Positions 37,356 through 49,778 of a stretch of 64,000 nucleotides of DNA are shown here, in pieces. Below the pieces are notes generated by a model, which was given only the letters and a program-made list of their open reading frames with translations, was not told the DNA's origin and searched no databases. Positions within the stretch are counted from its first letter, which is position 1, and every line of letters starts with the position of its first letter. A program made the translations under genes and the position numbers. This DNA is from Dendrophyllia cribrosa (lineage: Eukaryota; Cnidaria; Anthozoa; Scleractinia; Dendrophylliidae): assembly GCA_024195265.1 (NCBI GenBank), contig JAJLRJ010000003.1:55938284-56002283 (forward strand). Reading direction: 5' to 3'.

Positions 37356-40300
37356 ATATTTGTAAGTATAAAACAGGTTATGAGCAAACTTGCACCCACC
37401 TTGCTGTCTTTCATTCCCGCTAAGTGTTGAATGGCACCTGAGATGCCTACTGCTATGTACAACTCCTGCAAAAAAAAAAAAAAAGAACAAAACTGTTGCT
37501 GTTAGTTCATGATCTGTGGGGTGGAAGAAGCGGATTTTACAAGGGTCGGCCACATGTGCATTCCACTGATTTTGCAACAACTGGGCGCCATGCTTGCTAT
37601 TGATGCGGTCTCCATCCAATGAGTATGGGTCAGTTCTACCAACTTTCAAAGCATCTTCATGTGTCATGTTAACTGCACAGTGGTTAAACTTGTTTTCAAA
37701 ATCCTTAACTTGTCCATACAGCTGTAACTTGTAACACACATCTTATCTACAAGTGCATATACAGTAGGTAACAAAAAAACCATGACTATTGTGCCTTGAT
37801 AAGCTGAAGCTTTTAAAAGAAATGTGGCAGTCAGTAAGGAAAAATGACTGCCGGTTGGAGTTCTGCATATTCATGAACTTACAGGAGCCACCATTTTTCC
37901 CGTCTGTCCAATCTGCATGTCATTAGGTACATATCCTGCATCAACAGCTGCTCTTGATGCACCCACTGTGGAAGATAATTTAACAAACAGTCATTCTGGG
38001 CCATTACAGTTTAAAATCTGTTGTACACGTAACAGGATGGCAAAACAGTACGGCTTATTCTGTGTACAATCACCAGATAATATGTTTATATAAAAAACTG
38101 AGACTTTGCAAGATGGCAAGACTAGCATTTTTTCTATGAGCCCGAGAACTTTCCTACTATTTTAAACTGCAACACTGAGATTCTGGGACAGCTTCATGAC
38201 AGAATTAAAAGACACGGAGAACTACTCAGAAAAGAGACTGCAAGACCCATGAAATTCTAATAAAATTATATGAGACCCATAACTGTTTTTGAAGACTAAT
38301 CGCCAACCCTTATACATGCAGTTAAGTATGGTATGAACTGCCAGTCCATGATGAGAAATGGTCATTCTGTTTGAATCCCTGGAAAGTTAGCAATTTGCAA
38401 CTGATATGAAATACTCATGGATTGAAATGTACTGCATGTAAGTAACCCACATGTACAAATAATTTGGCACAACATGTTTGTAGTTTAACAGTGTTAAAGC
38501 ACTGTTAAACTACAAATCTTACACGTATGTGCTCTATCTTGAGAACAATATTTGCATTTTATTACAATTTGATATGTATCTTCTCACCTGCTGCATTAAA
38601 CTTCTCAGCAAGTTTATACAGCAATTCAAAATTTTCTCCACTCTTCAATCCTCTACCTGTAAATTAAAAAAATCTCTATATAATTATCATCGGTAATTGT
38701 GCTCAAAAGACGGTACATGTACATGCAAGTTTTTGGCCAGTGAGCCATCTGGGCTTCCTATGGATGGCCAGTCTTTTGAGACTCACGGAACACTCAGTGG
38801 CACATAAAGGTTTAAGAGTTTTATGAGAGAACAATAATTACGTCTTTTGAAGAACAGCCCCTTTTAAAGGGACACTGTCATGAGGGTGTATGCGCCAGTT
38901 TTTCGAATCAAAACTTGAAAAGTTTAGCCTAAATTTTTCAAGTTGAAGTGTCGATTTCAAAATAGCGTCGACTAGTGACAGCGCTCATGGTGGAAAACTA
39001 AGAAACTTGGGACAGAAAAGGATACTTGGTACACCGAAAAGAGCAATGAAAGAGTGGTTGAAATCCCATAAACATGTTTATTTCGAAGATACAATTTCTA
39101 AGTGATGGCATAAAGCAAAATTCATCGCAATATACGAAGCTTGCACCGATTGTGTCTTTGCGGTGCACTTGTTGTCGCTGGAATATTGCTCACATCACAA
39201 GAAAGCAAAGGATTTTAAATTATAAGCGGTGTGTGAGTCTGGACATGACCTTTCAATGAAAGCGGTATTGAAAGCGGTATGACACGGCAGCCATTGAAAA
39301 TTTGAGCGCTTTATAAGATGTTGTATGGGGAAAAAAATAACGTAGATTTTGAATGCTAAATAAAGCTAAATTCAGACATTAATTCAATAAAGCGACACTA
39401 TAAAACTCATCTCTGGCATATTATTTTGTCTTTTGGGATTTTTCTAGCCATTTCCAGTTTCCCTTCATAAGACAGAGTCAAGGCAAAACACTTAGTTTGA
39501 GACCGACTTTCACTCGGAGGCGATTTGCGTCCCTAAAATCCATCCGATCGGCAATTTTCTTCAGCCACATTTAAAGAACTATTTCCCTTCCACCATAAAA
39601 CATGTCTGGCATTTTGAAAATCATCACACATTAAGCTGAAAATGAGCATTTTCTGCCACCAATTCCAAGATCATAATGGCACCTGAATGTTTTCAAGTAG
39701 ACTGGAAGTGAGCCTGGTCCATGCATGTGAATGTGTGACAGTGTCCCTTTAAGATATTGCAAAATTTCCTTTATTAGAGTGGATTTCAACTGAGTGTTGT
39801 AATGACAAAGCCAAAATAATCACTCTGCCCAATCACCAAATCATGTTTGTTTTGGATAATGGCTTCTGATTGGATAAGAAAGTGGCAAGAGATTTTTTAG
39901 CCAATCACAAAGTGTAGCAATTCAAAACCAAAACCTTTGACACTCAAAAGTAAACTGCTCTAATTTATGAATCCACTCAACTCTCTTTAAAGTGTCTGTC
40001 TTAGAGGGGTGTCTGTCTTAGAGAGATGGGTGTCTGTTTAGAGCAGTGTCTGTCTCAGGGGGACATCTGTCTTAGAGGAGTATCCATCTTAGAGGAGTGT
40101 CTGTCTTAGAGAGCTGTCTGTCTTAGACGGGTGTCTGTTTTGAGAAGTGTCTGTATAGAGGTGTCTGTCAGAGGGGTGCCTGTCTTAGAAGGGTGTCCAT
40201 CTTAGAGAGGTGTCAGCTGCCGGTCTTAGAGGGGTGTCCATCTTAGAGGAGTGTCTGTATTAGAGCGAGGTCTGTTTTACAGGGTGTCTTCAGAGAGGTC

Positions 40301-43300
40301 TAGTTGACTGTACATGTAAATGCAAACTCACCTCCTGATATAACCACCTTGGCACTTGTTAGTTCAGGCCTGTCCGTCACATTCAGCTCCTCACCTACCC
40401 ATGCCGAAAGATCATTACCGGTTTCAGCAGATGGTGCTAGAATAAAAGGAAATCAAAACAAAACAATAATGTATGCAGGCCTGTAATTATACAAGAGTTA
40501 GTTACATGTACAGCCTATGAGAAATCACAGCCTAATAAAATGATTTAAGGATTTTATATGTTTAATTCTTTATAGCCTTTATGAAAAAAGTCATTGAAAG
40601 CAAACTGCGTTTTTTAAATGCGCAGATAAAAACATCATCATTATGAGATAATGATAAGCAAAATAATGGTATGTACATGTAGAAGCTTGGAGTATACATG
40701 ATAAGTACCTTGAAAAAATAAGAAATTTTATGTATTGTAAGAAATAAAATGAGACAATGAAAATTTAATGTACATGTACAAGTCATCACACCAGTCATCA
40801 AATTCAGGTATTACCAAAATTCTCATACCAGCTGACTGTAAATTGCTTGTGGAGAAAGAACATTACAGCATGCACATTTTAAAACAATCTCTATTAGAAC
40901 GGTAATTGACTAAACCACAATCAGAAAGTGTTATTTTGTGTACTACATGTACATGTATGCAAGAACTGTATGTACAGCACTGCTGTATGAAAATAAAAGG
41001 TTCTTACCATTTTCACTGGCGGCCCCGCCACCAGATGCATTTGCAGCATCAAAAGCAGTACCTCTGATAGTGAACACCTTGACTTTGTCATTACTTTTGC
41101 AAGTCATCACAGCATTACCTAAAGAGGATTATGTTCACTTTGTGTTAGAGTTTTGCCTGACTTCTGTCAGGAAATTACCATTACAATTCCCATGCACAAG
41201 GCCAATAAAATGTGACTAAATGCAAGCCTCCAAATATTTTTCTCCTCTAAGCAAGTCATTGTCAGTCCAGGGAACAAATCTTTAATAGAATATTAAGTGA
41301 TAAAAGTGAACAGGTTAATTATTTACTACATGTAGCTAATCGCGATGTTGCCATGTGGCAAAATATCTTGTTTTAATTCTATCGTTTTCTTGCTTTTATA
41401 GCCTATTAGATCTTAGTTTTTTACAATAATACATTTTTATTTATCTTTTTATTTATTTTCTTTTTTTCACGTTATTGTAAATGATTTTGTTGATAGATTT
41501 TTTATTATAGATATCCTGAATGTGATATAATAAAGTTATCTTATGTTATTGACCTGACAAGAAGTCAGTCAGATCAGACAATTTTGTCCTGCATGGTTTA
41601 TCTTTACCGAAAGTGTCTGGTGTTCAAAGCACTGCTGTATGAAAATAAAAGGTTCTTACCATTTTCACTGGCGGCTCCGCATGTATGGAAAGTTTTCCAT
41701 GTTTTACAGAGAGGGCCGGGTTACATGTAATATTCATGTACAGCAAAGACACTGCTCTCTGAGTAAAGCACATTTTTGTGCCTCCCTATCAAATAAAAAC
41801 TTAAGTACCCCCCCCCCCCCCCCCCCCCCCCCCTAAGCTTGTATGACAATTGAGAAATGAATAATTTGGTCTTTATATTAAAACCTGCATAGATTGTTCT
41901 GACAAATGTGTCCTCTGATTTAATCTCTGTCACATCCTGCAGTGGTGCCACGTCCAACAACGCAGCCACACGTGGAAGAACATTCTGAAATAAGAAAGTG
42001 AGAGACAAATATTGGTCAGTTTCAAAAGCTTTGCTCCACAGGCTTACCACCCTCTGTTTGTGTGGTGTACTGTGCAACTGTTATGGCCATATCAGTTTAT
42101 AAAACTTGCCTCACTAAAGAAAAATCAAAGGCTCCTAAGAGCCATCCCGTGAATAAGAAATGCTAACGCATAACACAATATTGTGGTAAGCTTATGTTTT
42201 CACACTGACACGGTTCAATATATTTTTTTAAATGAAACACAAAATGTAAGGATTTTTGACAAACGCAAAAAGAAAAATACAGTACATCACTTTCAAAATG
42301 TTCAGTCTGAAGAAGAAAGAAAAAAAAAAGGAAACAAAAAGGAGGTCCAGAGCGAGACTTGAACCTCGGGCCGCGTATCTCGGTTGAAAAATCCTAATGA
42401 AAATGAAATAAAAACTCTCAAAATCACTGCCTTGTTGTTTAACTTTGTTTTTCAGTGTTTGGCGATAGCAGCTCACGAAACTGGTATTTTCAAATTATAG
42501 TTCAACTCGCTCCGTACATGTACTTTTGAGTGAGTTGAACTTTTATTTCAAAAATACTGCTTTTGCAAGTCATATATCACCAAAATGAATATACATGTAG
42601 AAAAACAAAGGTAAACAACATGTCAGTGATTTGAGAGTTTTTATTTCAATTTCATCAGTTTTAAGAGCCTTTAATTTCGCTTTTAGTGAGGCTACTGTAG
42701 TTCTATAAATCAATACGACCATTACAGTTGCACGGTAAACCACACAATCAGAGAATAGTAAGCCTGACACACTAACAACTTGACCGCCGGGGAGGGGGGG
42801 GGGTATTCCGATATGACAATGACAGGGGTGCGCGTCATACCTTTTAGGGGTCACAATTTGTAGATTGGTACCATTTACAGCTGTAGGGTGCTGAAATCTA
42901 AAATGATTAACAATGTATAGTTAGAACTAACGCGGTATCTTTTGGGATATTGAGCTGAAAAATATGACAGAATGTCTTGTGTTGTATAAAATTGGTACCT
43001 CCTAGGGGTAAAAATATATTTGAGTCATGCCTATCAAACGAGATTCTGGTACCTTTTAGGGTGTTTTTCGAAATTTTCCGACGAGCACCCCCGTCGTTTT
43101 TATAGGGTATAGGGGAGTCCCCCCGGGCTTGACCACTGTCCCTTCAAGATGTGGCACAAATGGATCTGTTCCTCAAACGAAATTTAACTAGTACTAACTT
43201 GAAATCACTTTATCCTTGAGTTTTTCCACCAAATTGTGTATACAGATGACAATGACAACTGATGGACTTGGCAGTAAATACAGTGTATATCGAGCTGTGA

Positions 43301-46300
43301 TTATAATGAAAAAGCCTCGATAAGCCTGATCTGTCCAAGAGTAGAGTTGACTACACAATAAACGAAATTATTTTGTCACAAGTCCCAAAAAGGTACACAA
43401 TGTATTGGGCAGATTAAGCTTATCCAGGCTTTACAGCACTTCGAAAGTGCCAAAATTTATTTTTAATTAACCCATTCGCTCCTACACCGGCCAAAACCGA
43501 CCGTACAATACTCCACTGCTTTAAAAAATTGCAACTTTCTCAATCGCGCGAACATTGCCCTAACTAGCAGTTCTGAGCATTGACTAGAAAGTTCTCAAAT
43601 TGAGATACCCAATAAACACAAAAAAGTCAGCGATTTTTGCAGAATATCAGCGTTTGAATTTGGACAATAACAAAAATGACCGTTTTTAACGTCATAGAAA
43701 AACAACAAAAATCACGTTTTTGCCTTTAGTTTTTTTTATTCAAATCATCATGGCAAACCCAAAAGTTAACATTCACAGCAAAATTCAGTCCTAGTCCTAG
43801 CTTAGCAGTGAATTTTTTTGCTCTTATTCGTTGCTCGGGCCGAGCTCTAACCTCTCGTTCTAATGCATACTGACCTTGCCTCAATTTTCAATATCACCAC
43901 CGCACTGCATGCTGGGAAATGGCCAAAAATTTTGACAGCGTTCGTTTCTTTCCGCACACATTTCATATTAATACTAAGTCCACAGCCACTCCAACCCACC
44001 ACCGAAATTTCGCGCTTGTTGTATTCTCCTGTGGTCGCAACTTCCAAAATATGCCGCGGTAGGTCGAGAAATTCATCCAGAGTCGAGTCCCAAAGCTACT
44101 TCGTTTCCAGGCGGCCATTTTTCCAGTTCAACGAGCAACGAGCCAAATTCGTAAACGAAGTACAACACCTAACTCGCTTCATTGAGAAGTGGACTCTGAA
44201 CTACCTCCAAGCTTAATGATGCTCATCAGGCAGCTACTAAAGATGAAAAATGGCTGTGAACTTACCAAAAATCGTAGATAATTCATATTGGACCGTTTAT
44301 TGCAAATCAACCGAGCAAAATGAGATCATCACAAAGACGTTTCCAGTAAACTCGAGCCTTCAGTGTTTTAGAACAGCAGCACTTTCAATGGTAACTTCAA
44401 ATATGGAGTCACGAAATCCTATGGGGCGTGTGAATGCAGAAAATCGCTCAAAAACGTAAAAATTCTCAGGAGTGAATGGGTTAAATTGAAAATAAATTTC
44501 ATTCAAGAATTATTAATTCCCTCACTTAAAAGTTAAATTAAAAGGTACCTTTCCCATTGCTGTGGCACCAGCAGTTATATGTGAGAAGTTAAATTGATTC
44601 TGAGTTCCAACAATCAGTGGTGCTACAACCTCTGTAAAACGAAACATCAAACAAAGTGCATTGATCAGCATACTGATTGTAGGCTACAATGTATGTGTGG
44701 ATTTTGAATCAGTTATGTAGTACTGTGATATATAAGGTACAGGCAGCCATTACAGCTAGAACCAGATATTCAACTCCCAATGATTTGTATTGAACAAAGG
44801 GTGCTTGTGCACATTCAATTTCATTGAGTACATGATAATGTATTTGGAAGTCAATGTAAAAACCGACATACAGTATATAAGCCAAACCTTTTTGCCCAAA
44901 ATCAGGGGTGCGGCTATACTTGCTGGTGAAGATATAAACCAGAATTTTTGAGCCTTAGAGTTTAGATAATGTAGAAAAGTGAGTCTTGTTTCTCTTACAA
45001 TTCCAGAGCTGCAAGAACGCCTTCGAGAACAAAAATCAAATTGAACAAAAGGATCCGCATTGAACATGTAACACACATGTTAAAACAGTGCTCATTATAT
45101 TTTACAGACATTTTGAAGCTTTTAACAATGAAGGAACACCCAAAATGAATGAAAGTAATGAAATGAAAGACTCTGTAAACAAGTGGCCATCTTGGTTAAC
45201 TTTGGTTAACTAGACCAACAGATCAATTGACCCAGTAGCCATGTACATGTACCTCTTCAGAACCTCTAATTTCATTGGACCTGGTTATCACGCACATGCA
45301 TTGCTTTCAGGGCTAGGGTCCATTGTTCTGTTGTTTGTTCTGTTGTTTTCTCAGCCAATCCTGTGAGGTGTTCCGATACATGCATACCGCCTCAATAATT
45401 ATTGACCTGATTTCTGTAGCATGAAGCAACTAAAAGTAGTCCTCCCCCACCCCTTCCCTGAATGGTACTCCCCATCCCTCCTCTCCCCTGAATGGTATAC
45501 TCCATGTAGTCCATCACCGGGCTACATTGTACAGTACATGTACACCAAGCATGTTTTTCAGTACACAGTTACATGATTGTAGTTCAACTTGATGGAGAGA
45601 AAAACATTTTGAGTAACAGTACCTGGTAAGAAACCCTTGTAAGCTTCATGTTCAGCGACAAGAATTTTACTTAGTCCTTCTACTTTGCTTAGTTCTTCGA
45701 CAACCTAGCAAAAGCAGATGGTTGTACATTGTGTAAGCTAAAAAATATCTTTTCACAATGTATAATTATATACACGTAAAATCAAGAACTCAAAGTAAAA
45801 TAAACATTTAAAAACATTCTCATGTGTTTGCTGTAAACAAGAAATCAGTTATTGCAGACAGTTCCAGTCAGAGATCTAATTGCCGAATGAAATATTTACC
45901 TTTCCTGGACAAAATGGGTACCACATATGGTAAAATTCAGGTTATAAGCCCACCTGCTTATAAGCCCACCCAGTTACAGGCCCACCCAGTTTGGTAACAA
46001 AAAATTGTCCTGGTTATATACTCCCTCCTGATTTTTTTTTAAGCATACATGTACAGCTGTACCTGTACTACAGCTCCTTAGCAGCAATTTTTTTACAAAA
46101 TATTAAACACTACATGTAAAATGATAACAATAATGAAAACAATAATTTCCTATCATATTTTTTGCTTGCAAGCCCCAAAAAACTTACAAAGTTATAATGC
46201 TAATGCAGTAATTTTGTAGTATTATAATGTTAAAAATCATCTGTGCACTGTTACACAGTGTCAACTTTTAAGGCAACAATGCTGCGTTAAGAATAATTCT

Positions 46301-49300
46301 TGTCCCATGTACATGTAACATCACCTTACATATATACATGTAACCATAATTGAAGGGCTCCCGGCAATAACGTCCTAAGTATGTTTTTGGAAAATTTTCA
46401 CAGAAATCTTGGATTTTTAGCCTCAAAAGGGCCTCACTTGCCAAAATTATGACTGGATCATGTACATGTAAATATGACTGAAAGGATTTAAACCAGGTCA
46501 ACAAATCTTCTATCTTCAAACATAATTTTTTTTAAAAAGATACATACATGTAGGGTGTCTTAGAGGCCATAGGGTGTGATAAGGGCCCAAAACATTTTCT
46601 CAAAGATGTGGATTTTCTTCCCCATTTTGGATCTGTTTTAAGTACCTTAACAATAATAAATCATGAAGTTGACAAAACTGTGCTTTCAAAGGCCTAAAAC
46701 ATACAATTTTAGTGAAAGTTACCAAAAACACACTAAGGACGTTCTTGTCGGGAGCCCTTCAATTATAACCATAATACTACATGTAACCATAATACTATGT
46801 ACATGTAACCATAATACTATAACCATAATACTAACCTTTCCACAGCTCGTTCCAACAACCAGTGCTGAAACATCACCACCAAGTTTATTAGCAGCTGTGA
46901 TAGCACTTAGGGTAATGGGGCCTACTGTTTGATTGTCATGTTCAGCTATCACCAGAGTGGATGCATTTCTACTTGTGATCAAGCGCCGCAAAGAGCTTCC
47001 CTGGATAAGAAACAATACATGATGCATCTTGAAAATGATACCATCAATAAGAGTAGGCATTTCAATCAACAACAGATGATCAATCAGTCACCAGCAAATA
47101 TAACTATTGCTATCAACTGTTACCAACAGCCAGCAGGAATCTTATGCCTTTCATGTACACCCGGGGATTAAGCAGGTTTTTGTTTGATTGTAAAAACAAA
47201 TCCCCGGGGGTTGACCCCCCAGAAAGCCAATGATACATGTAAGTGCATTAAACTGGCTAATCAACAACATGGCAGCATTAAATCACTGTCAAATGACTTC
47301 AAGTGGTTATTGTTAAATCGACATCGATTGTTATCAATTACAGCTGTACATGTACTACTGTACCCAAATTCATAATTAGCCAATCAGAAGCCTAGTCTTC
47401 TGTCCTGATATCCTACGATATCAAGTCACTGACCTGATATCGCACAATTTTATGGTGCAAAGTTTGAAAATGCAACCATTTACGTCAACTTTACCTCTGG
47501 TTCCAAAAGTTCCTACAACTGAACGTTTGAACAGCTGAAGCGAGTATTTGAAGCTTCCATGTGACATTTACCTATTTATGTGTTCGTTCCCTTGAGATAA
47601 GACTTGTAAAATGATTTCTTCGGCATACACTGTAATTTTCTCATTTTCAAATGCCGATAATAGCTTTGCAGAGAAAGGTTTTACACATATTTTGCTACCA
47701 CGACTTCTCACTTTGCTCGCTGTATAAAACTCAAAGTAAAATTATTTTCCAATCCTCACATTTTGCGCCATTTGTTGACTCCTCGCGGGTCACACAATAT
47801 GACGCCTGACAGATTTTATTACCGTAACTGCTAAAAATATCACTGGATTTTGGGCTAAATTCGGTTCGGTAAATACCTACATGTAATCATACCTTTTTGG
47901 TACGCTTCAGCGGCATATCAGGCTCGTTGGGTCTCGCCATGGGCATTTTGGCTTGATTGCGTCTCGCCAAAATACGAACCAAGGCTCGACCAAGCTCGCC
48001 TGATATGCCGCCAAAGCGTACCAAAAAGGTACGATTAGGTATAAGTTAACTATCAGCCTTACAGTATTCCTGGATCTTTATTATAGCAGGGACCGCGGAG
48101 CCGGGGGCTGGGGGGGCTTCAGCCCCCCCAATAATTTTTGGGAAAAAAAAAATTTTACCCAATTGAAAAATTACTGTTTTACTGCTCTCATAGATATGCG
48201 ATAATTAATGAAAACTTTCGCCAGTGAGTGTTGTGGTAAGCGGTAAATTGATTTCTTCCTTTAGGACATGCAATATGGCGGCCGTTCGTAGGACATGGCT
48301 TATAGGTCTTCTCTTAAGTTCTGTTTTAGAAGTTGTTGAACTTGTTTGCTTACATCAGAAACCCACAACTCTTGTGGGGATCTGTTCAGATAACCATTCT
48401 ACCGAAGACGGCATTGTAATTAGTGCGGCATACTGTATGTCGGCGCAATGGCATGTTTCCGCTATTTCTGTCAAATATCGCGAGAAGTACCTTAAACTGT
48501 AGATGTAGCGAATGAATTTGTCCAACGAAATGAAAACCGTTTTCGCAACTTTGGTAAATTTACTGATTTAGATTTGTCAATGTGCTAAAAAGTAATTATT
48601 GGGATTTTCCTTGTGTTCGATGTTTTGTTATTGTAGTTCAAATTTGGTGGTATTTATTAGCCTGATAAATAATAAAATAATTCACTACGTCTGGTACATT
48701 GGGATGCATTTTTAGCCATTCTGGGAGCATTTATTATAAAAATTTTCAGGGAGAGCATGCCCCCGGACCCCCCTAGACGGCTAGCGCCTGCGGCGCGCAC
48801 TACAAATGCCTATGGCATTTGATTTAGCCCCCCCAATCGAAAATATGCTGCCCGGTCCCTGAGTAAGCTTACATGTATATGTTGTGGTTCAATTTTTTCT
48901 TTGGTTTAAAAATTTTAAAACCAGTTTGATTTTTGTTTTCTTTTTTCTCAGATTATGATAATGAATCTGGAAGAAAGGAAAATAAAAACTAAACTGGTTT
49001 GAAAATTTTTAAACCAAAGAAAAAATTGAACCACAACATAACTTATATACTGTATATGATTTAAGCTTAATTATCTAAAGTAAATTTCATCCTCGGTGCA
49101 GCAAATTTAAATATTTTCCAAGTTAATGCAATCCACCCTTGCGTTTCGACACAGACCTTCAATAATCAAAGTCTTTATAAGTTTTTTGACATTTCCAAGT
49201 CAAGCTTCAATATGCATGGGTTGTTGAAAACAACTCGAACCAAATGGGATTAACTTCCTATGTTATGTGAAATAAGGATTACTACCGTATTAAATCATAC

Positions 49301-49346
49301 TTACAGGTCTCCCTAGAGCTCTGGAAAGAGTTCCTAATCGTATCAT
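35785..49346 (-). CDS. ETFA: Electron transfer flavoprotein subunit alpha, mitochondrial (13 exons)
   Basis: ETF is an FAD heterodimer of the mitochondrial matrix that passes electrons from acyl-CoA and other dehydrogenases to ETF-ubiquinone oxidoreductase. Exons, 5' to 3': 49305-49346, 46836-47000, 45623-45704, 44549-44631, 41885-41984, 41008-41118, 40332-40436, 38588-38656, 37883-37965, 37400-37465, 37017-37062, 36617-36651, 35785-35817. They sum to 1,020 bases, 339 residues and a TAG stop. Exon 1 starts [14 protein letters not shown], an Arg-rich transit peptide without acids; exon 2 continues with [10 protein letters not shown]. The FAD-binding C-terminal half is complete: [66 protein letters not shown] and [11 protein letters not shown]. 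The last exons are very short (46, 35 and 33 bases). A minus-strand AATAAA lies at 35761-35766, close after the stop. The length fits the family. Confidence 0.96.
37106..37354 (+). repeat. Homopurine tract: poly-G, (AG)n, (GGGA)n, (AG)n
   Basis: About 250 bases contain almost only G and A. Order: G runs, about 33 AG units, about 28 GGGA units, then about 22 AG units. It lies in a 337-base ETFA intron (37063-37399), so the transcript carries a long CU tract between donor and acceptor. Confidence 0.95.
38878..39748. mobile_element. TTAA-flanked element, 871 bp
   Basis: TTAA at 38874-38877 and 39749-39752. The ends are AGGGACACTGTCATGAGG and, inverted, AGGGACACTGTCACACAT. No coding frame was seen. 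It sits in an ETFA intron. Confidence 0.78.
39790..39962 (-). repeat. Dispersed CCAAT-rich repeat, copy 4
   Basis: CCAAAATAATCACTCTGCCC, TTCTGATTGGATAAGAAAGT and TTTTTTAGCCAATCACAAAG match the copy at 8065-8340. Confidence 0.6.
39985..40290 (+). repeat. Degenerate tandem repeat of TGTCTGTCTTAGAGRGG
   Basis: About 18 imperfect units of 15-18 bases. Similar GTCCG...TAGAGAGGTG units occur at 13310-13440 and 26600-26730. It ends just before ETFA exon 40332-40436. Confidence 0.8.
41628..41680 (-). repeat. 53-bp duplicate of the 3' end and donor site of ETFA exon 41008-41118
   Basis: The sequence 40976-41028 (exon end, GT donor and 32 intron bases) is repeated at 41628-41680 with one mismatch. 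The copy lies upstream of the exon in transcription order and carries a perfect decoy donor. Confidence 0.88.
41809..41833 (+). repeat. Poly-C tract
   Basis: 25 C bases in an ETFA intron, 51 bases downstream of exon 41885-41984 in transcription order. Confidence 0.9.
42340..42385 (-). other. 3' half of a tRNA-like SINE unit
   Basis: The minus strand reads CGAGGTTCAAGTCTCGCTC, a T-arm with B box, and then an acceptor-like GGACC. No A box half is present, so it is a truncated SINE fragment. Confidence 0.45.
42395..42655. mobile_element. Inverted-repeat element shared with 8675-8830
   Basis: GAAATAAAAACTCTCAAAAT then CACTG at the left and the inverted copy at 42620-42655. GTTCAACTCGCTC and GAGTGAGTTGAAC form the centre. 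Confidence 0.65.
42783..43133. repeat. Dispersed repeat with GGGG/CCCC ends
   Basis: GCCGGGGAGGGGGGGGGG at the left and GAGTCCCCCCGGGC at the right. The interior has GACAGGGGTGCGCGTCATAC and a mirrored GACGAGCACCCCCGTCG, with a TTTTAGGG motif twice. Confidence 0.6.
43471..44480. mobile_element. TTAA-flanked element, about 1.0 kb
   Basis: TTAA at 43467-43470 and 44481-44484. The ends are CCCATTCGCTCCTACA and, inverted, CCCATTCACTCCTGAGA. No transposase-like frame. A solo end of the family (GGAGTCAATGGGTTAA) lies at about 50299-50314. Confidence 0.78.
45250..45402 (+). repeat. Dispersed repeat, second copy of 34093-34243
   Basis: Same sequence and orientation as 34093-34243, with scattered substitutions. 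Confidence 0.8.
46346..46770. mobile_element. Inverted-end element, about 425 bp
   Basis: AATTGAAGGGCTCCCGGCAA and AACGTCCTAAGTATGTTTTT at the left are mirrored at the right with few changes. ACCATAAT-type short tandem repeats follow at 46771-46833. Confidence 0.75.
47885..48050. repeat. Hairpin element, about 165 bp
   Basis: AATCATACCTTTTTGGTACG and CAGCGGCATATCAGGC pair with GCCTGATATGCCGCC and CGTACCAAAAAGGTACGATT. Confidence 0.75.
48086..48862. mobile_element. Element with CAGGGACCG inverted ends
   Basis: CAGGGACCGCGGAGCC at the left and CCCGGTCCCTG at the right, with CCCCCCC-rich subterminal blocks (GCTTCAGCCCCCCCA, TTAGCCCCCCCA). A 92-codon frame at 48224-48502 has no recognised similarity. 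No clear target duplication was seen. Confidence 0.55.
48878..49043. repeat. Hairpin element, about 166 bp
   Basis: ATGTTGTGGTTCAATTTTTT and CTTTGGTTTAAAAATTTT pair with AAAATTTTTAAACCAAAG and AAAAAATTGAACCACAACAT. It lies in the first ETFA intron. Confidence 0.78.
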
Positions 49347-49564
49347 TTGAAATTTTCGCTGCGATTTCTTGGTTTTCTAAGCGCACAATGCGCTTCGTTC
49401 TGATATTCAGTTCACGTGAAGATCCGTAAAGATGTGGCGTATGTGACTGTCGGCCTATGTGCGTTATGTAACCCCATTGGAGCATGCGCGGGCCTAGTCT
49501 CTCTCGCCAAATTGTCACGCATGAGAAAACACAGGGATCCATTCCCTAACACTGGACATTTTTG

Positions 49565-49778
49565 GGAATAAGTTCGTGTTCCAGTATCCTGTATGATGCC
49601 TAGTGATGTTGGATGATGTCTAGTTCCATTAGATGATTTCTAGGAAAGTTGATTAGGTCTAGCAACGTGCGATGATGTGTAGTGATGTTCCATGACGGGT
49701 GGTTAGGATTGGTGGTGATTTAGGGGACAACATTGTTATTGATTTTCAATTTGGTGTACTGGAACACGAACTTATTAC
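49565..49778. mobile_element. Inverted-end element AATAAGTTCGTGTTCCAGTA
   Basis: AATAAGTTCGTGTTCCAGTA and its inverted copy bound 214 bases rich in short TGATGT-CTAG repeats. It lies about 220 bases upstream of the ETFA start. Confidence 0.75.

Noticed and set aside
37053..37739. 228-codon minus-strand frame of SLSL and PPSL repeats
   Set aside because: It is the translation of the (AG)n and (GGGA)n tract and runs through real ETFA exon, donor and intron; not a protein.
43863..44216. 117-codon plus-strand frame inside the TTAA element
   Set aside because: No similarity to piggyBac or any other transposase and no conserved motif; probably chance.
48224..48502. 92-codon plus-strand frame in the CAGGGACCG element
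   Set aside because: No recognised domain or transposase motif; kept only as a remark in the element entry.
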